Numbered from the stretch's first letter, positions 35,553-45,825 are shown. The stretch is DNA of 64,000 bases from Aurantiacibacter sp. MUD11 (GCF_026967575.1 NZ_CP114054.1:2542001-2606000), one strand, 5' to 3'. The notes: generated from the letters alone by a model not told the origin. Numbers and translations are program-made.

Positions 35553-35761
35553 CAGCAGCAGGATGATCGCCGCCTCGATTGCCAGCGCGAGGGTGAAGCC
35601 GGCACCGCGACGCGCGGCTTCCTCGGAAAGGCCGGGAGCCAGCTTCCGCCACCACGGCAGATCTGCCTGGACTTGGTCGAGTGATTGGATGGCTTTCGCT
35701 TCCCTGACGGCGAGACCGGCGCGCTATCGCGGCGTCGATGAACCTCATCTGGCCGCGACGC

Positions 35762-35797
35762 AAAGAAAAGGGGCCGGGAGAGTGCTCTCCCGGCCCC
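35762..35797 (-). terminator. Rho-independent terminator of the ompA-type gene
   Basis: On the minus strand GGGGCCGGGAGAG and CTCTCCCGGCCCC form a 12-13 base-pair stem with a tiny loop, followed by TTTTCTTT. It lies 22 bases after the porin stop. This is the clearest intrinsic terminator in the window. Confidence 0.9.
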
Positions 35798-35818
35798 ATT
35801 TGTCTGGTTGGGTAGGGC

Positions 35819-37039
35819 TTAGTTGCCCGAGCCCGGCCCGTAGGTGATTTCCACGCGACGGTTCTGCAGTTCGCGCACGCCGTCGGCGGTCGGGACACGC
35901 GGCATGGTTTCGCCGAATGCCTCGCTGGAGATGCGGGCGGCCGGGATGCCACGTGCGGTCAGGTATTCCTGGACCGAAGCGTTACGACGTTCGGACAGGC
36001 CGACGTTGTAGGTGGCGGAACCCGAGCGGTCAGCGTGACCGGCGAGCATGATGGCGGCGGTACCGCAGTCACCATAGGCCGTGATGGCGCTGTTGAGCAC
36101 GGTGGCCGCTTCCGGCGTGATGTCCGACTTATCCCAATCGAAGAAGACGATGTAGGGGCCCTGCTCGCAGACCGGAGCCGGCGGAGGCGGCGGCGGCGGC
36201 GGGGGAGGCGGCGGAGGCGGAGGCGGCGGCGGCGGCGGAGGCGGCGGCGGGGGAGGCGGCGGCGGGGCCGGCTCTTCGCCACCCAGGAAGAAGCGCAGGC
36301 CCAGCGTGCCGCTGTGCTGCGCGAATTCCGACGTCATGGTGATCGGCAGAACGCTCGACACGTTGAAGTCGGGTTCCTCGAACATGCCGCGATACTTGTA
36401 CTCGGCGAACAGCTCGACATTGTCGCCCAGCTCGCCCGAGACACCGAGGATGCCCTGCCAGCCGAAGGTGGTGTCGGCATCGTCGACCAGCGTCACGCCG
36501 CTCGGAGCGTAATCGAGGTCGATCACGTGGAGGCCGGCACCGGCGCCCAGGTACGGCTTCACCGCGCCGAGGTCGATGTCGTACAGCGCGTTCAGGAAGA
36601 CGCCGTAGGTTTCCACGTCACCGGTGGCGGCGGCCAGGAAGCTGCCGATGTCGGTGCCGGTGGGATCGCTGCGCAGCAGGTTGCGACCGAGGTCGTTGCC
36701 GTCCTGCGCCGTGCCACCGATGAACAGGCCACGGTGATACTCGATGTCCATCGACTGGTAGTTGCCGTCCAGTTCGAGGCGGAATCCGTTGTCGAAGGCG
36801 TAGCCAAGCTGCGCGCCGGCAGTCCAACCCACATCAACGTTGGTTTCGAACTCGTAATCCGTGCCAGCCGGGATGGCCGGGATCGAACCGATAGCCGGAA
36901 GCGTGGTGGTGAACTCACCCTCGTTTTCGGCGTCTTCATTGGTGACGAGGCCACCGCTGAAGCCGATGTATGCCTGCGCGTTCGCCGTTGCCGGAATGGC
37001 AAGTGCGACCAGCGAGGCACCAAGAAGAAGCTTTTTCAT
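35819..37039 (-). CDS. OmpA family outer-membrane protein with polyproline linker
   Basis: A 406-residue porin-like protein. Signal peptide MKKLLLGASLVALAIPATANA; an eight-strand beta-barrel domain (about 23-240) with alternating aromatic strands; a linker of 29 consecutive prolines; then a peptidoglycan-binding OmpA_C domain (FFDWDKSDITPEAATVL; AGHADRSGSATYNVGLSERR). It ties the outer membrane to the cell wall. ATG 37039 is preferred over 37051 because GAGGACTAAC precedes it and MKK begins a normal signal. A strong terminator follows, so it is transcribed alone. Confidence 0.93.
   Translation of the reverse strand: MKKLLLGASLVALAIPATANAQAYIGFSGGLVTNEDAENEGEFTTTLPAIGSIPAIPAGTDYEFETNVDVGWTAGAQLGYAFDNGFRLELDGNYQSMDIEYHRGLFIGGTAQDGNDLGRNLLRSDPTGTDIGSFLAAATGDVETYGVFLNALYDIDLGAVKPYLGAGAGLHVIDLDYAPSGVTLVDDADTTFGWQGILGVSGELGDNVELFAEYKYRGMFEEPDFNVSSVLPITMTSEFAQHSGTLGLRFFLGGEEPAPPPPPPPPPPPPPPPPPPPPPPPPPPPPPAPVCEQGPYIVFFDWDKSDITPEAATVLNSAITAYGDCGTAAIMLAGHADRSGSATYNVGLSERRNASVQEYLTARGIPAARISSEAFGETMPRVPTADGVRELQNRRVEITYGPGSGN
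36179..36265 (-). repeat. Polyproline-coding trinucleotide tract
   Basis: 29 uninterrupted proline codons (CCG, CCT and CCC mixed) inside the ompA-type gene between the barrel and the peptidoglycan-binding domain. Mixed codons limit but do not remove the chance of replication slippage. The tract sets the reach of the linker across the periplasm. Confidence 0.9.
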
Positions 37040-37097
37040 GTTAGTCCTCATTACGACTTGCGGAAGGAACTCCCGCGTCCCTCACACAAATAGAACA

Positions 37098-37127
37098 ATT
37101 ACACTATCGTTCCAGCTTGGGAAACAA
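37098..37127 (-). promoter_or_regulatory. Candidate promoter of the ompA-type gene
   Basis: On the minus strand TTGTTT, an 18-base spacer and TGTAAT lie about 59 bases upstream of the start at 37039. The -10 matches five of six consensus bases; the -35 only three. The rest of the 167-base gap holds a perfect ten-base palindrome CAGTGCACTG at 37181-37190 of unknown role. Confidence 0.35.
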
Positions 37128-37206
37128 TTCGCGCATTCCGGCGGCAACTGTTGCGCAAACACAACAAGCTGGCCGATGTGCAGTGCACTGGAATCGTTGA
37201 GTTGTT

Positions 37207-38391
37207 TTAAAAGGCTGAAATTCCGGTGATCGCACGCCCCAGGATCAGCGCGTGCACGTCATGCGTACCCTCGTAAGTATTTACGGTTTCGAGATTCACC
37301 ATGTGTCGCATCACCTGGTATTCACCGGAAATGCCGTTGCCGCCGTGCATGTCGCGCGCGGCCCGGGCAATCCCCAGAGCCTTGCCGACATTGTTGCGCT
37401 TGACCACGGAAATCATTTCCGGCGCGAAGGCGCCCTCGTCGAGCAGGCGGCCCACCCGCAGCGAGCCCTGCAGGCCCAGCGCGATCTCGCTCGCCATGTC
37501 CGCCAGCTTGAGCTGGTAGAGCTGCTTGGAGGCGAGCGGCACGCCGAACTGGTGCCGGTCGAGGCCGTACTGGCGCGCCGCCTGGTAGCAGAACTCTGCC
37601 GCGCCCATGCTGCCCCAGGAAATGCCGTAACGCGCGCGGTTGAGGCAGCCGAACGGACCCTTCATGCCCTCGACACCCGGCAGCAGCGCGTCGGCGGGCA
37701 GCTTCACCTCGTCCATCTGGATCATGCCGGTGGTGCTGGCGCGCAGCGACAGCTTGCCGCGGATCTTGGGTGCTTCCAGCCCCTTCATGCCCTTTTCGAG
37801 CACGAAGCCGCGCACCTTGCCGCCATGGGCTTCGGACTTGGCCCAGACCACGAAGACATCGGCGAAGGGCGAGTTGGAAATCCACGTCTTCGCGCCGGAG
37901 AGCGAATAGCCGTCGCCGTCCTTCTTCGCGACAGTGCGCATGCCGGCGGGATCGGAACCGGCATCGGGTTCGGTCAGGCCGAAGCAGCCGATCAGCTCGC
38001 CCGAGGCGAGGCCGGGCAGGTACTTGGCGCGCTGCTCGTCGGAGCCGTAGGCATGGATCGGGTACATCACCAGCGAGGACTGCACGCTGGCCATCGAGCG
38101 GTAGCCGCTGTCGACGCGCTCGATCTCGCGGGCGACCAGGCCATAGGCGACATAGCTTGCGCCCGAACCGCCGAATTCTTCCGGGATGGTGACGCCCAGC
38201 ATGCCGGCCTGGCCCATCAGCGGGAACAGCTCGCTGGCGTCGTTTTCCGCCTCGAAGTCGTCGATCACGCGCGGCTGCAGCGTGCCCTGGGCAAACGCGT
38301 GCGCGGCATCGCGGATCATGCGCTCGTCTTCGGTCAGCTGGGCATCGAGGTTGAACGGATCAGCCCAGTCGAAGGGCACCATGTCGGCCAT
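37207..38391 (-). CDS. gcdH: Glutaryl-CoA dehydrogenase
   Basis: A 394-residue acyl-CoA dehydrogenase that oxidises and decarboxylates glutaryl-CoA to crotonyl-CoA in lysine, tryptophan and benzoate-type catabolism. The N-terminus [23 protein letters not shown] segment [16 protein letters not shown] and the ending [20 protein letters not shown] with catalytic Glu in YEGT are characteristic. Start ATG 38391 has GGAGACT upstream. It is a single gene between the ompA promoter and a receiver-domain gene. Confidence 0.93.
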   Translation of the reverse strand: MADMVPFDWADPFNLDAQLTEDERMIRDAAHAFAQGTLQPRVIDDFEAENDASELFPLMGQAGMLGVTIPEEFGGSGASYVAYGLVAREIERVDSGYRSMASVQSSLVMYPIHAYGSDEQRAKYLPGLASGELIGCFGLTEPDAGSDPAGMRTVAKKDGDGYSLSGAKTWISNSPFADVFVVWAKSEAHGGKVRGFVLEKGMKGLEAPKIRGKLSLRASTTGMIQMDEVKLPADALLPGVEGMKGPFGCLNRARYGISWGSMGAAEFCYQAARQYGLDRHQFGVPLASKQLYQLKLADMASEIALGLQGSLRVGRLLDEGAFAPEMISVVKRNNVGKALGIARAARDMHGGNGISGEYQVMRHMVNLETVNTYEGTHDVHALILGRAITGISAF

Positions 38392-38482
38392 TGCAGATAG
38401 TCTCCTTTGAAACCGCCACTAGGCAGTCCGGACGGAGACAGCAAGGGAGGGAAGGCGGGAAATCCGCGCCCGGACGCTCGCC

Positions 38483-38866
38483 CTAGTGGACCGCGCGTTC
38501 CTTGGCCCTGGAAATCATCTCCATCAGCTTGCTGGGCGGGCAAGGCTTGGAACAGGCTAAGGCATCGGGATAGCGTTCTTGCAGTTCCCTTGGCGTCGCA
38601 TGGCCCGAATGGAAGATGATCGGCACGCCGGCGTCGGTCAGGGCATCGGCCAGCGGGAATACCTCGCCATCGGCGGTCATCACGTCGAGAATGGCGAAAT
38701 CGGGCATTTCCTGGTCGATCGCGATGAAGGCATGGTCCTTGTTGGCATAGGGGCCTTCGACGCGGAAACCCATGTCGCGCACGGTTTCACTAAGGTCGAG
38801 CGCGATGATGAACTCGTCCTCGACGACGAGCACCGTCGGCTGGTTTGTATCTGCCTGGCTGGCCAT
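38483..38866 (-). CDS. Single-domain response regulator
   Basis: A 127-residue stand-alone receiver. The acidic pocket is Glu16-Asp17 (LVVEDEF), the phospho-acceptor is Asp61 (FAILDVMT), a Ser/Gly switch lies in IIFHSGHATP and the conserved Lys in ACSKPCPPSK. No output domain follows, so it should act through protein contacts, as CheY- or FixJ-like partners of HWE/HisKA kinases do in sphingomonads. No kinase is adjacent. Confidence 0.9.
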   Translation of the reverse strand: MASQADTNQPTVLVVEDEFIIALDLSETVRDMGFRVEGPYANKDHAFIAIDQEMPDFAILDVMTADGEVFPLADALTDAGVPIIFHSGHATPRELQERYPDALACSKPCPPSKLMEMISRAKERAVH

Positions 38867-38961
38867 TGCTTACCCTCACCCTGTTTCGAGGAATTCCTGC
38901 CTGCTGCGTCCTAATCTACGCGATAGCAGCGGGCCGGTTCCCGAAGCCGGGAGGCAAGCGG

Positions 38962-39501
38962 TCAGGAGGTGCGGCCGAATTTCGCCTCGTAGGCCGAAAT
39001 ATCGCCACCGCTCAGCAGCTTGGCCTGTTCCATCCAGTTGTCGCGGCGGATGCGCCCCTGAAAACGCCCGAGCTTGGCATCGATGCGATCGATTTCGGCA
39101 TCGTCCCAGGCGGCGATCTGGGCAAAGCTGGTGACGCCGTTCTCGTGCAGCAGGGTGACGAGCTTGGGGCCGACGCCCTTGATGCGCGTCAGGTCGTCGC
39201 CACCAGCCGGAGCGGCTGCCGGGACCTTGTCCAACGCTTCGCGCATCGGAGTGCCGCTGCCGGCTTCGGCGTCGGTACCCAGCGGAGCGGTGGCGACCTC
39301 ATCGGCATTGGCCGGGCTCTTCGCGGCCACCGGCGGGGCGTCGATCAGCGCCTGGTTACGCTTCGCGGGGGCATCCTCGACCTGCTCCTCGCGCTCCACC
39401 GTGGTGCGGCGCGAGACGACGAAAATCCACCAGGCGACAAGCAGCCCGATCACCAGCGCAGCGACCACGAGCAGCCAGTTGGCCTCCAGCAATTCAACCA
39501 T
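38962..39501 (-). CDS. Membrane-anchored helix-hairpin-helix protein
   Basis: A 179-residue protein: one N-terminal transmembrane helix (ANWLLVVAALVIGLLVAWWI), an Ala/Pro/Glu-rich spacer, and a C-terminal helix-hairpin-helix of the flap-endonuclease type (DDLTRIKGVGPKLVTLLHEN, GVTSFAQIAAWDDAEIDRID, NWMEQAKLL). Similar domains sit at the ends of ribosomal L21-like and NADH dehydrogenase-like proteins in alphaproteobacteria. Whether it binds DNA at the membrane is unknown. A tiny membrane-peptide gene lies 20 bases upstream and is probably co-transcribed. Confidence 0.75.
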   Translation of the reverse strand: MVELLEANWLLVVAALVIGLLVAWWIFVVSRRTTVEREEQVEDAPAKRNQALIDAPPVAAKSPANADEVATAPLGTDAEAGSGTPMREALDKVPAAAPAGGDDLTRIKGVGPKLVTLLHENGVTSFAQIAAWDDAEIDRIDAKLGRFQGRIRRDNWMEQAKLLSGGDISAYEAKFGRTS

Positions 39502-39521
39502 GTGCTTCCTCTTGCGTCAGT

Positions 39522-39614
39522 TCAGTTGGCGCGACCCCAGATGAGCCAGCCGAGGCCAAGCCCCACCGCGTAGGCGAGCAGCATCAGCACCAGCACTTCC
39601 ATCCAGATCGGCAT
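39522..39614 (-). CDS. 30-residue single-helix membrane peptide
   Basis: A very short gene: ATG at 39614 behind AAAGGAGCCGAC, 30 codons, TGA at 39522. The peptide starts MPIWMEVLVLMLLAYAVGLG and ends GWLIWGRAN, almost entirely one hydrophobic helix with a basic C-terminus. The strong ribosome binding site at ideal distance and the position just before the membrane-anchored helix-hairpin-helix gene argue that it is real. It has no recognised family; a role as helper subunit of its neighbour is a guess. Confidence 0.65.
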   Translation of the reverse strand: MPIWMEVLVLMLLAYAVGLGLGWLIWGRAN

Positions 39615-39659
39615 GTCGGCTCCTTTGGAATACTCGCCCGATTCGGGCAAATCGTGGGG

Positions 39660-40400
39660 TTAGCGGGGCGCGGGCGTGTCGACCGGCGTGGGGATCAGCG
39701 GCTGGGTGGAGATCACCCTGAACTCGATCCGGCGATTGGCCGGGTCGCCCGGTTCGAGACCGTCGACCGGGCGCGCGGAACCCTCACCCTTGGCTGACAA
39801 CGCCTCTTCCGGGATGCCGCGGCCGACCAGCGCCGCGCGCACGGCTTCGGCACGCTCGCGCGACAATTGCAGGTTGCGCTCCTCGGCGCCGGAATCGTCG
39901 GTGTGGCCGGTCACTTCGATCACCGCACCAAGGCAGGGGCTGAGCGCGCGCGCCACTTCGTCCACCAGCGACTGGCTGGCCGCCTCGATCCGGGCGGAAC
40001 CTTCCTCGAAGCGGATGGTGCGGGCGCGCAGCAGGGCCTGCACGTCCTCCTGGCAATGCAGCGGGCTGAAATAGTCCTCCACCATCATGTCGCCATCGGA
40101 CCAGCGGATGCCGCCGACGCCGGGAATGTCGGCCACGGCGCGGGCGATGGCGGCGCGGGTGTTTTCGCCCAGCGGTTCCCCGCCGGTCAGGACCGGGTGG
40201 CGGCTGGGCCAGCCATTGGGAGAGCGGAAATGGGCCTCCACCTGGCCGGCGCCGCCTGCCGCTTCGATCGCGGCGGGGGCAGCGGCGGCGAGACGGTCTG
40301 CCAGGGCGGGCGCATTGGCCCCGGCCACGGTGTAGGCGAGGGCGACACAGGCCAGCATGCCGCCCACGATCGCCACTTGTGGTTTGCGCAGGAACTTCAT
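39660..40400 (-). CDS. OmpA-domain envelope protein
   Basis: A 246-residue protein with an N-terminal signal or anchor helix (VAIVGGMLACVALAYTVAGA), a middle BON-like segment (LGENTRAAIARAVADIPGVG) and a C-terminal OmpA_C domain (LLRARTIRFEEGSARIEAAS; VTGHTDDSGAEERNLQLSRE; ANRRIEFRV). It probably anchors to peptidoglycan from the inner membrane. The Cys pair in HCQEDV and SPCLG may bond. It begins 23 bases after the von Willebrand lipoprotein stop on the same strand. Confidence 0.85.
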   Translation of the reverse strand: MKFLRKPQVAIVGGMLACVALAYTVAGANAPALADRLAAAAPAAIEAAGGAGQVEAHFRSPNGWPSRHPVLTGGEPLGENTRAAIARAVADIPGVGGIRWSDGDMMVEDYFSPLHCQEDVQALLRARTIRFEEGSARIEAASQSLVDEVARALSPCLGAVIEVTGHTDDSGAEERNLQLSRERAEAVRAALVGRGIPEEALSAKGEGSARPVDGLEPGDPANRRIEFRVISTQPLIPTPVDTPAPR

Positions 40401-40423
40401 GGCCAGCGCCTTAGCGCGATGAA

Positions 40424-42070
40424 TCAGGACGCGTCGAGTGTTTCCGCAAGCCCGACGAGTTGCAGGAATTCCTCGCGCCAGTAGCCGCGCTGGCGACCGG
40501 CCAGCGTGGCGGCATCGTCATAGTCGAAGCCGCGCAGCAGGGTGTCACCGCGCAGCCGCTGGCCATAGGCGGCGACCGCCGCGACGAAGGCCATGTCGCC
40601 CCGGGCCGCGCGCGCATCGGCCAGCACGCGGGTGGAGACGGGCCGCTGGATCAGCCGCGAGCGATCCTGCCCCGGCAGCTTGTAGCGCAGCTGCACGAAG
40701 GCGATTTCGTCGGCCTGACCGCGCGTGCGCACCACCGAGCGTTCCTCACCGTTATTGCCGTCGTAGCGGCGCGGGCGCACCCAGCCGTCCTCTCCGGCAG
40801 GCACGATCTCATACAGCGCGGTGACCTGGTGCCCGGCACCGATGTCGCCGGCATCGACCGTGTCGTTGTCGAAATCCTCCTCGCGCAGCGCGCGGTTCTC
40901 GTAGCCGATCAGGCGATATTGCGAGACGTGCTGCGGATTGAATTCGACCTGGATCTTCACGTCGTGGGCGATGGTGAACAGCGTCGACTGCATCTCTTCG
41001 GAGAGCACCTTGCGGGCCTCCATCGCGCTGTCGATGTAGGCATAGTTGCCGTTCCCGTGGTCGGCGATCTGCTCCATCATCGCTTCGTTGTAGTTGCCGG
41101 TGCCGAAGCCCAGCGTGGTGAGCGTGATGCCGGAATCGCGCTGGCGTTCGATCATGTCGACCAGCGCGTCGCGATCCGAGATGCCGACGTTGAAATCGCC
41201 GTCGGTGGCCAGGATCACGCGGTTCACCCCGCCTTCGATGAAGCCCTCGCGCGCCCTGTCATAGGCCAGCCGCAGGCCGGCGGCGCCGGCGGTGGAACCG
41301 CCTGCGGAAAGCTGGTTCAGCGCCCGGCGGATGGCGCGGGTATCGTTGGTCGGCTCCAGCACCACACCTGTGGCCCCGGCGTAGACGACGATGGAAACGC
41401 GGTCCTGCTCGCCCAGTTCGCCGGCCAGCTGGTTCATCGCCGTCTTCACCAGCGGCAGTTTGTCAGGCGCGTTCATGCTGCCCGAGACATCGAGCAGGAA
41501 GACGAGGTTGGCGGGCGGCCGCTCGGCCCGTGGCAGGTCGTAGCCGCGCAGGCCCACGCGCAGCAGGCGGGTATCCGGGTTCCACGGGGTGATCGCCATG
41601 TCGGTGGTGACGGAAAAGGGCTGCGAGCGGTCGGCCGGGGCCGGGTAGTCGTAGCGGAAGTAGTTGATCAGCTCTTCGGTCCGCACGGCGGCCTGCGGCG
41701 GCATTTGGCCGTCGGACAGGAAGCGGCGGACATTGGCGTAGGCGCCCGTGTCGACGTCGACCGAGAAGGTGGACACCGGGTGGGTGGCGACCATGCGGAT
41801 GGCGGAGACTTCCTCGCCATCGTAGCGCTCGCGGTCCTGGTACTGCGGCATCATCACCGGCGGCGGGGGCGGGGCGACAGCGTAGGACATGTCGGCGGCT
41901 TCTCGCTCGGCCATCACCGGGGCGGGCGGGGCATAAGCATCCACGGTGGTAACCCGCTCGACGACCGGCTCGGAGCCTGGCTTGTCCTGCGCGCAGGCGA
42001 CGAGGGCCAGCGTGATGGCGGAGGCAGTGATTGCGCCGGCGAACCCGGCAAACCTGTTGCGATTGGTCAT
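40424..42070 (-). CDS. YfbK-type von Willebrand factor A lipoprotein
   Basis: A 548-residue exported lipoprotein (lipobox LALVAC, Cys26). After a proline-rich stretch comes the YfbK N-terminal domain (STFSVDVDTGAYANVRRFLS), a VWA domain with complete MIDAS (DVSGS, Asp194, Ser196, Ser198) and a C-terminal DUF3520 region (ALYEIVP; FVQLRYKLPG; AAYGQRLRG). The start ATG 42070 has GGGGAGAG upstream. Function of the family is unknown; metal-dependent adhesion on the periplasmic side is expected. An unusual double palindrome lies in its leader. Confidence 0.85.
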   Translation of the reverse strand: MTNRNRFAGFAGAITASAITLALVACAQDKPGSEPVVERVTTVDAYAPPAPVMAEREAADMSYAVAPPPPPVMMPQYQDRERYDGEEVSAIRMVATHPVSTFSVDVDTGAYANVRRFLSDGQMPPQAAVRTEELINYFRYDYPAPADRSQPFSVTTDMAITPWNPDTRLLRVGLRGYDLPRAERPPANLVFLLDVSGSMNAPDKLPLVKTAMNQLAGELGEQDRVSIVVYAGATGVVLEPTNDTRAIRRALNQLSAGGSTAGAAGLRLAYDRAREGFIEGGVNRVILATDGDFNVGISDRDALVDMIERQRDSGITLTTLGFGTGNYNEAMMEQIADHGNGNYAYIDSAMEARKVLSEEMQSTLFTIAHDVKIQVEFNPQHVSQYRLIGYENRALREEDFDNDTVDAGDIGAGHQVTALYEIVPAGEDGWVRPRRYDGNNGEERSVVRTRGQADEIAFVQLRYKLPGQDRSRLIQRPVSTRVLADARAARGDMAFVAAVAAYGQRLRGDTLLRGFDYDDAATLAGRQRGYWREEFLQLVGLAETLDAS

Positions 42071-42088
42071 GTCATCTCTCCCCTTGGT

Positions 42089-42110
42089 GTCGGACGAGTC
42101 GGTCCGACTC
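42089..42110. repeat. Overlapping palindromes in the leader of the von Willebrand lipoprotein gene
   Basis: Two inverted repeats interlock: GTCGGAC-N6-GTCCGAC (42089-42108) and GAGTCGG-T-CCGACTC (42096-42110). They cannot form together, so the leader could switch between two hairpins, or the site may be an operator. It starts 19 bases upstream of the start codon, just before the ribosome binding site. The rest of the 164-base gap is AT-rich. Confidence 0.5.
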
Positions 42111-42234
42111 TCCGAAAAGAGATGATATAACATGAAACATAGATGAATTATGGCGAAATTAAGGCAAGCTCTGCCCCAATTGGTCCCATTCGTCAAATTC
42201 GGTTCGTTTTACGCGGGGGTAGCGTGTCGCGCCG

Positions 42235-43755
42235 TCAGGCGGACTTCTTGCTCTTCTGGAACAGCACGCGGTCTTCGGGGCCGAAGCCCTTGGTCCAGAT
42301 GACCCAGCCGTAGGCGACGAGGATCGCCGGGATGCCGATGACCAGTTCCAGCCATTCGGGCAGCAGGATCGCCACCTGTCCCACCAGCACGGCAGCGCCC
42401 GTGGCCCAGACCAGCGCGATGCGCAGGTTGCCGACCGGCGCCTTCAGCAGCGATTTCAGCAGCAGCGCCTTAATCACGCTGGAGGTACCCAGCGCCAGCA
42501 GCAGGGCCATGGCCGCGCCGGCCGCCATGTAGCCTTCGTCGAGGCCCAGGCGCTGCGCCAGCAGGATGATGCCGATGGTCATCACCGCCTGCAGCGCGAT
42601 GACCCCGACCGAGATCGCCAGGTTGCGCTTCTTGGCGATGTAGACAAGCACGCCTTCGGACACGACCGCCATGGAAGCGACCGCCTCGGCGATCAGCAGC
42701 AGGGCGAGGGCGCCGGTACCGCCGACGATGTCCGACCCGCCCAGGCCCATCACTGCCTGTCCAGGGATTGCCAGCGCCAGGGCGATGCCCAGCTGCAGCG
42801 CGATGATCCAGAAGCCCACCTGCTGCACCTGCGAGGCGATGGCCTTCATGTTGCCGGTCTTCAGGTTCTTGGTGATCACCGGCGACAGGATCGGCTCGAA
42901 GCTGGTCTTCAGCTTCTGCGGCAGGCTCGCCACTTCCTTGCCGAAGTAGTAGATGCCCACCGCCGTGGAGGAGGTGAACAGGCCAAGCAGGAAGACGTCG
43001 ATCAGGCGCGTGCCGCGCTCGATCACGTCGGCCCCGGCCAGCGGCAACGCCTTGCTGATCAGTTGCAGCAGGCCGCCCGGCGATGGACGCCATCCACGTG
43101 GCCGCCCGTAAGTGCGCAGGAACGACCAGGCGGCGGTCAGCATGGCAGCATAGATCGAGGCGAGATAGGCCAGTGCCACCCCGCCGTCGCGCATGGCCGG
43201 GATGAAGAAGAAGGCGACCACGGCGATGGACCGCGTCCACGGCTCCACCACGGCGCGCGCCCGCACGGTGGTGGCGATATCGAAGCGATAGGCTTGCGCT
43301 GCCAGCAGGATCTCGGTCAGCGCGAAGGCCGGGATGGCACCGATAATCAGGATGTCCCAGCGCCCGCTCATGCCGTTGGGGAAGATCAGGTAGGGAAACA
43401 CTGCCAGCAGTCCGACCATCAGGGCGGACAACAGCAGCGATGCCAGCATGCCGTCGAACACGAGGTTGGTCTTCGACTTGTCGTCCTCGCCCGCGCCTTG
43501 TGTCAGTCGCTGGGCCAGCCCGCGCTTCTCGCCCAGCGCGCAGATCAGCGCGAACAGTTCCACCACCACCACGGCGGAGGCGAAGCGGCCCATTTCTTCC
43601 ACGCCGTAGAGGCGATAGCCGAGGAACAGGAACGGGATGCCGCCGATCAGGCGGATGACGAAGCCCAGCGTGTTGGTGCGCCCGCCCTTGACGAGCGTGG
43701 TCATGTCATCCGTGCCGTCCGCAGCGGTGGATGCCGGCTTCGCCTGCTCGCTCAA
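42235..43755 (-). CDS. Polysaccharide/lipid flippase (MATE/Wzx superfamily)
   Basis: A 506-residue inner-membrane protein with 12-14 hydrophobic helices; N-terminal region NTLGFVIRLIGGIPFLFLGY is typical of Wzx/MviN-like flippases, and later helices carry few charged residues. It should move a lipid-linked sugar or similar cargo across the membrane. The start is TTG at 43755, overlapping the gpsA stop as TTGA with GAGGGG upstream; an ATG at 43704 is the alternative. No glycosyltransferases are nearby, so cargo is unknown. Confidence 0.82.
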   Translation of the reverse strand: MSEQAKPASTAADGTDDMTTLVKGGRTNTLGFVIRLIGGIPFLFLGYRLYGVEEMGRFASAVVVVELFALICALGEKRGLAQRLTQGAGEDDKSKTNLVFDGMLASLLLSALMVGLLAVFPYLIFPNGMSGRWDILIIGAIPAFALTEILLAAQAYRFDIATTVRARAVVEPWTRSIAVVAFFFIPAMRDGGVALAYLASIYAAMLTAAWSFLRTYGRPRGWRPSPGGLLQLISKALPLAGADVIERGTRLIDVFLLGLFTSSTAVGIYYFGKEVASLPQKLKTSFEPILSPVITKNLKTGNMKAIASQVQQVGFWIIALQLGIALALAIPGQAVMGLGGSDIVGGTGALALLLIAEAVASMAVVSEGVLVYIAKKRNLAISVGVIALQAVMTIGIILLAQRLGLDEGYMAAGAAMALLLALGTSSVIKALLLKSLLKAPVGNLRIALVWATGAAVLVGQVAILLPEWLELVIGIPAILVAYGWVIWTKGFGPEDRVLFQKSKKSA

Positions 43756-44743
43756 GCCCGGTGCCCCTCGGCCTTCAGCGGGCGGGCCAGCAGGCCCTGC
43801 ACCACGTCATTGGCGGGCTTGCCGCCCAGCAGGTCGTTCACCGCCTCGGTAATGGGCATGGAGACGCCGTGCTCTTCCGCCAGCCGTTGCAGCACCGGTG
43901 CCGTATGCGCGCCTTCGGCGACGGTGCGCTTGTCGGAAAGGGCATCCTCCGCACTCATGCCTTCGCCCAGCGCCTTGCCGAGCGAGAAGTTGCGGCTGTT
44001 TTCCGACGAACAGGTGAGCACCAGGTCACCCAGACCGCACAGCCCGTTCAGCGTTTCCGGCTTGCCGCCCAGCGCCATGCCGAAACGCAGCATTTCGGCA
44101 AACCCGCGGGTGATCAGCGCCATCCGTGCGTTCAGGCCCAGATGCAGGCCCTCGACTACGCCGCAGGCTATCGCCAGCACGTTCTTCACCGCCCCGCCGA
44201 TCTCCGCGCCGGTGACGTCGTCGGAGTAATAGGGGCGGAAGTTCGCCCGCGCGATAGCCGGGGCAAGGCGGCGCCACTGCTCGTTCCCGCCACCGCAGGC
44301 GAGCGTGACGGCAGCCGGGAGCCCGGCGGCGACTTCATGCGCGAAGGTAGGGCCGGACAGCACGGCGATATCGGCATCGGGCGCGGCCTCGTGCGCCACC
44401 TGGTGCATCATCCGGCCGGTGCTCGCCTCGATGCCCTTGGAACACAGCACCAGGTCGCGCGGGAAACGGCCCATGGCTTCCATCACCTTGGCCATGTGCT
44501 GCGCGGGCGTGACCAGCAGCAGGATGTCGCAGTCCGGCATGGCAGACAGGTTGCCGGTCGCACGGATGCTCGGCGCCAGTTCGGCAGAGGGCAGGTACAG
44601 CTCGTTTCGGTGGGTGGAATTGATGGCCTCCGCCAGTCCGTCCTCCAGCGCCCACAACAGCACCTCGCGCCCGTCGCTGGCGAGCATGTGCGCCAGGGCC
44701 GTGCCCCAGGCACCCGCTCCGACGACTCCGATCGAGGACTGGC

Positions 44744-44747
<4 letters not shown>
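43752..44747 (-). CDS. gpsA: Glycerol-3-phosphate dehydrogenase [NAD(P)+]
   Basis: A 331-residue cytoplasmic enzyme that makes sn-glycerol-3-phosphate for phospholipids. The dinucleotide fold [17 protein letters not shown] opens the protein, [13 protein letters not shown] and [17 protein letters not shown] follow, and [17 protein letters not shown] contains the catalytic Lys. ATG 44747 overlaps the tsaD stop by four bases behind CAGGAG. The flippase start overlaps its stop, giving a tsaD-gpsA-flippase unit. Confidence 0.95.
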
Positions 44748-45781
<1,034 letters not shown>

Positions 45782-45825
45782 CGCGCTTCCCATTAGACGA
45801 ACCCATGTCTAGGGCAAGCAAACCC

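Noticed and set aside
36179..36265. GC-rich triplet repeats considered as a possible repeat array or CRISPR
   Set aside because: Period is three bases, in frame, and encodes proline only; there are no spacers.
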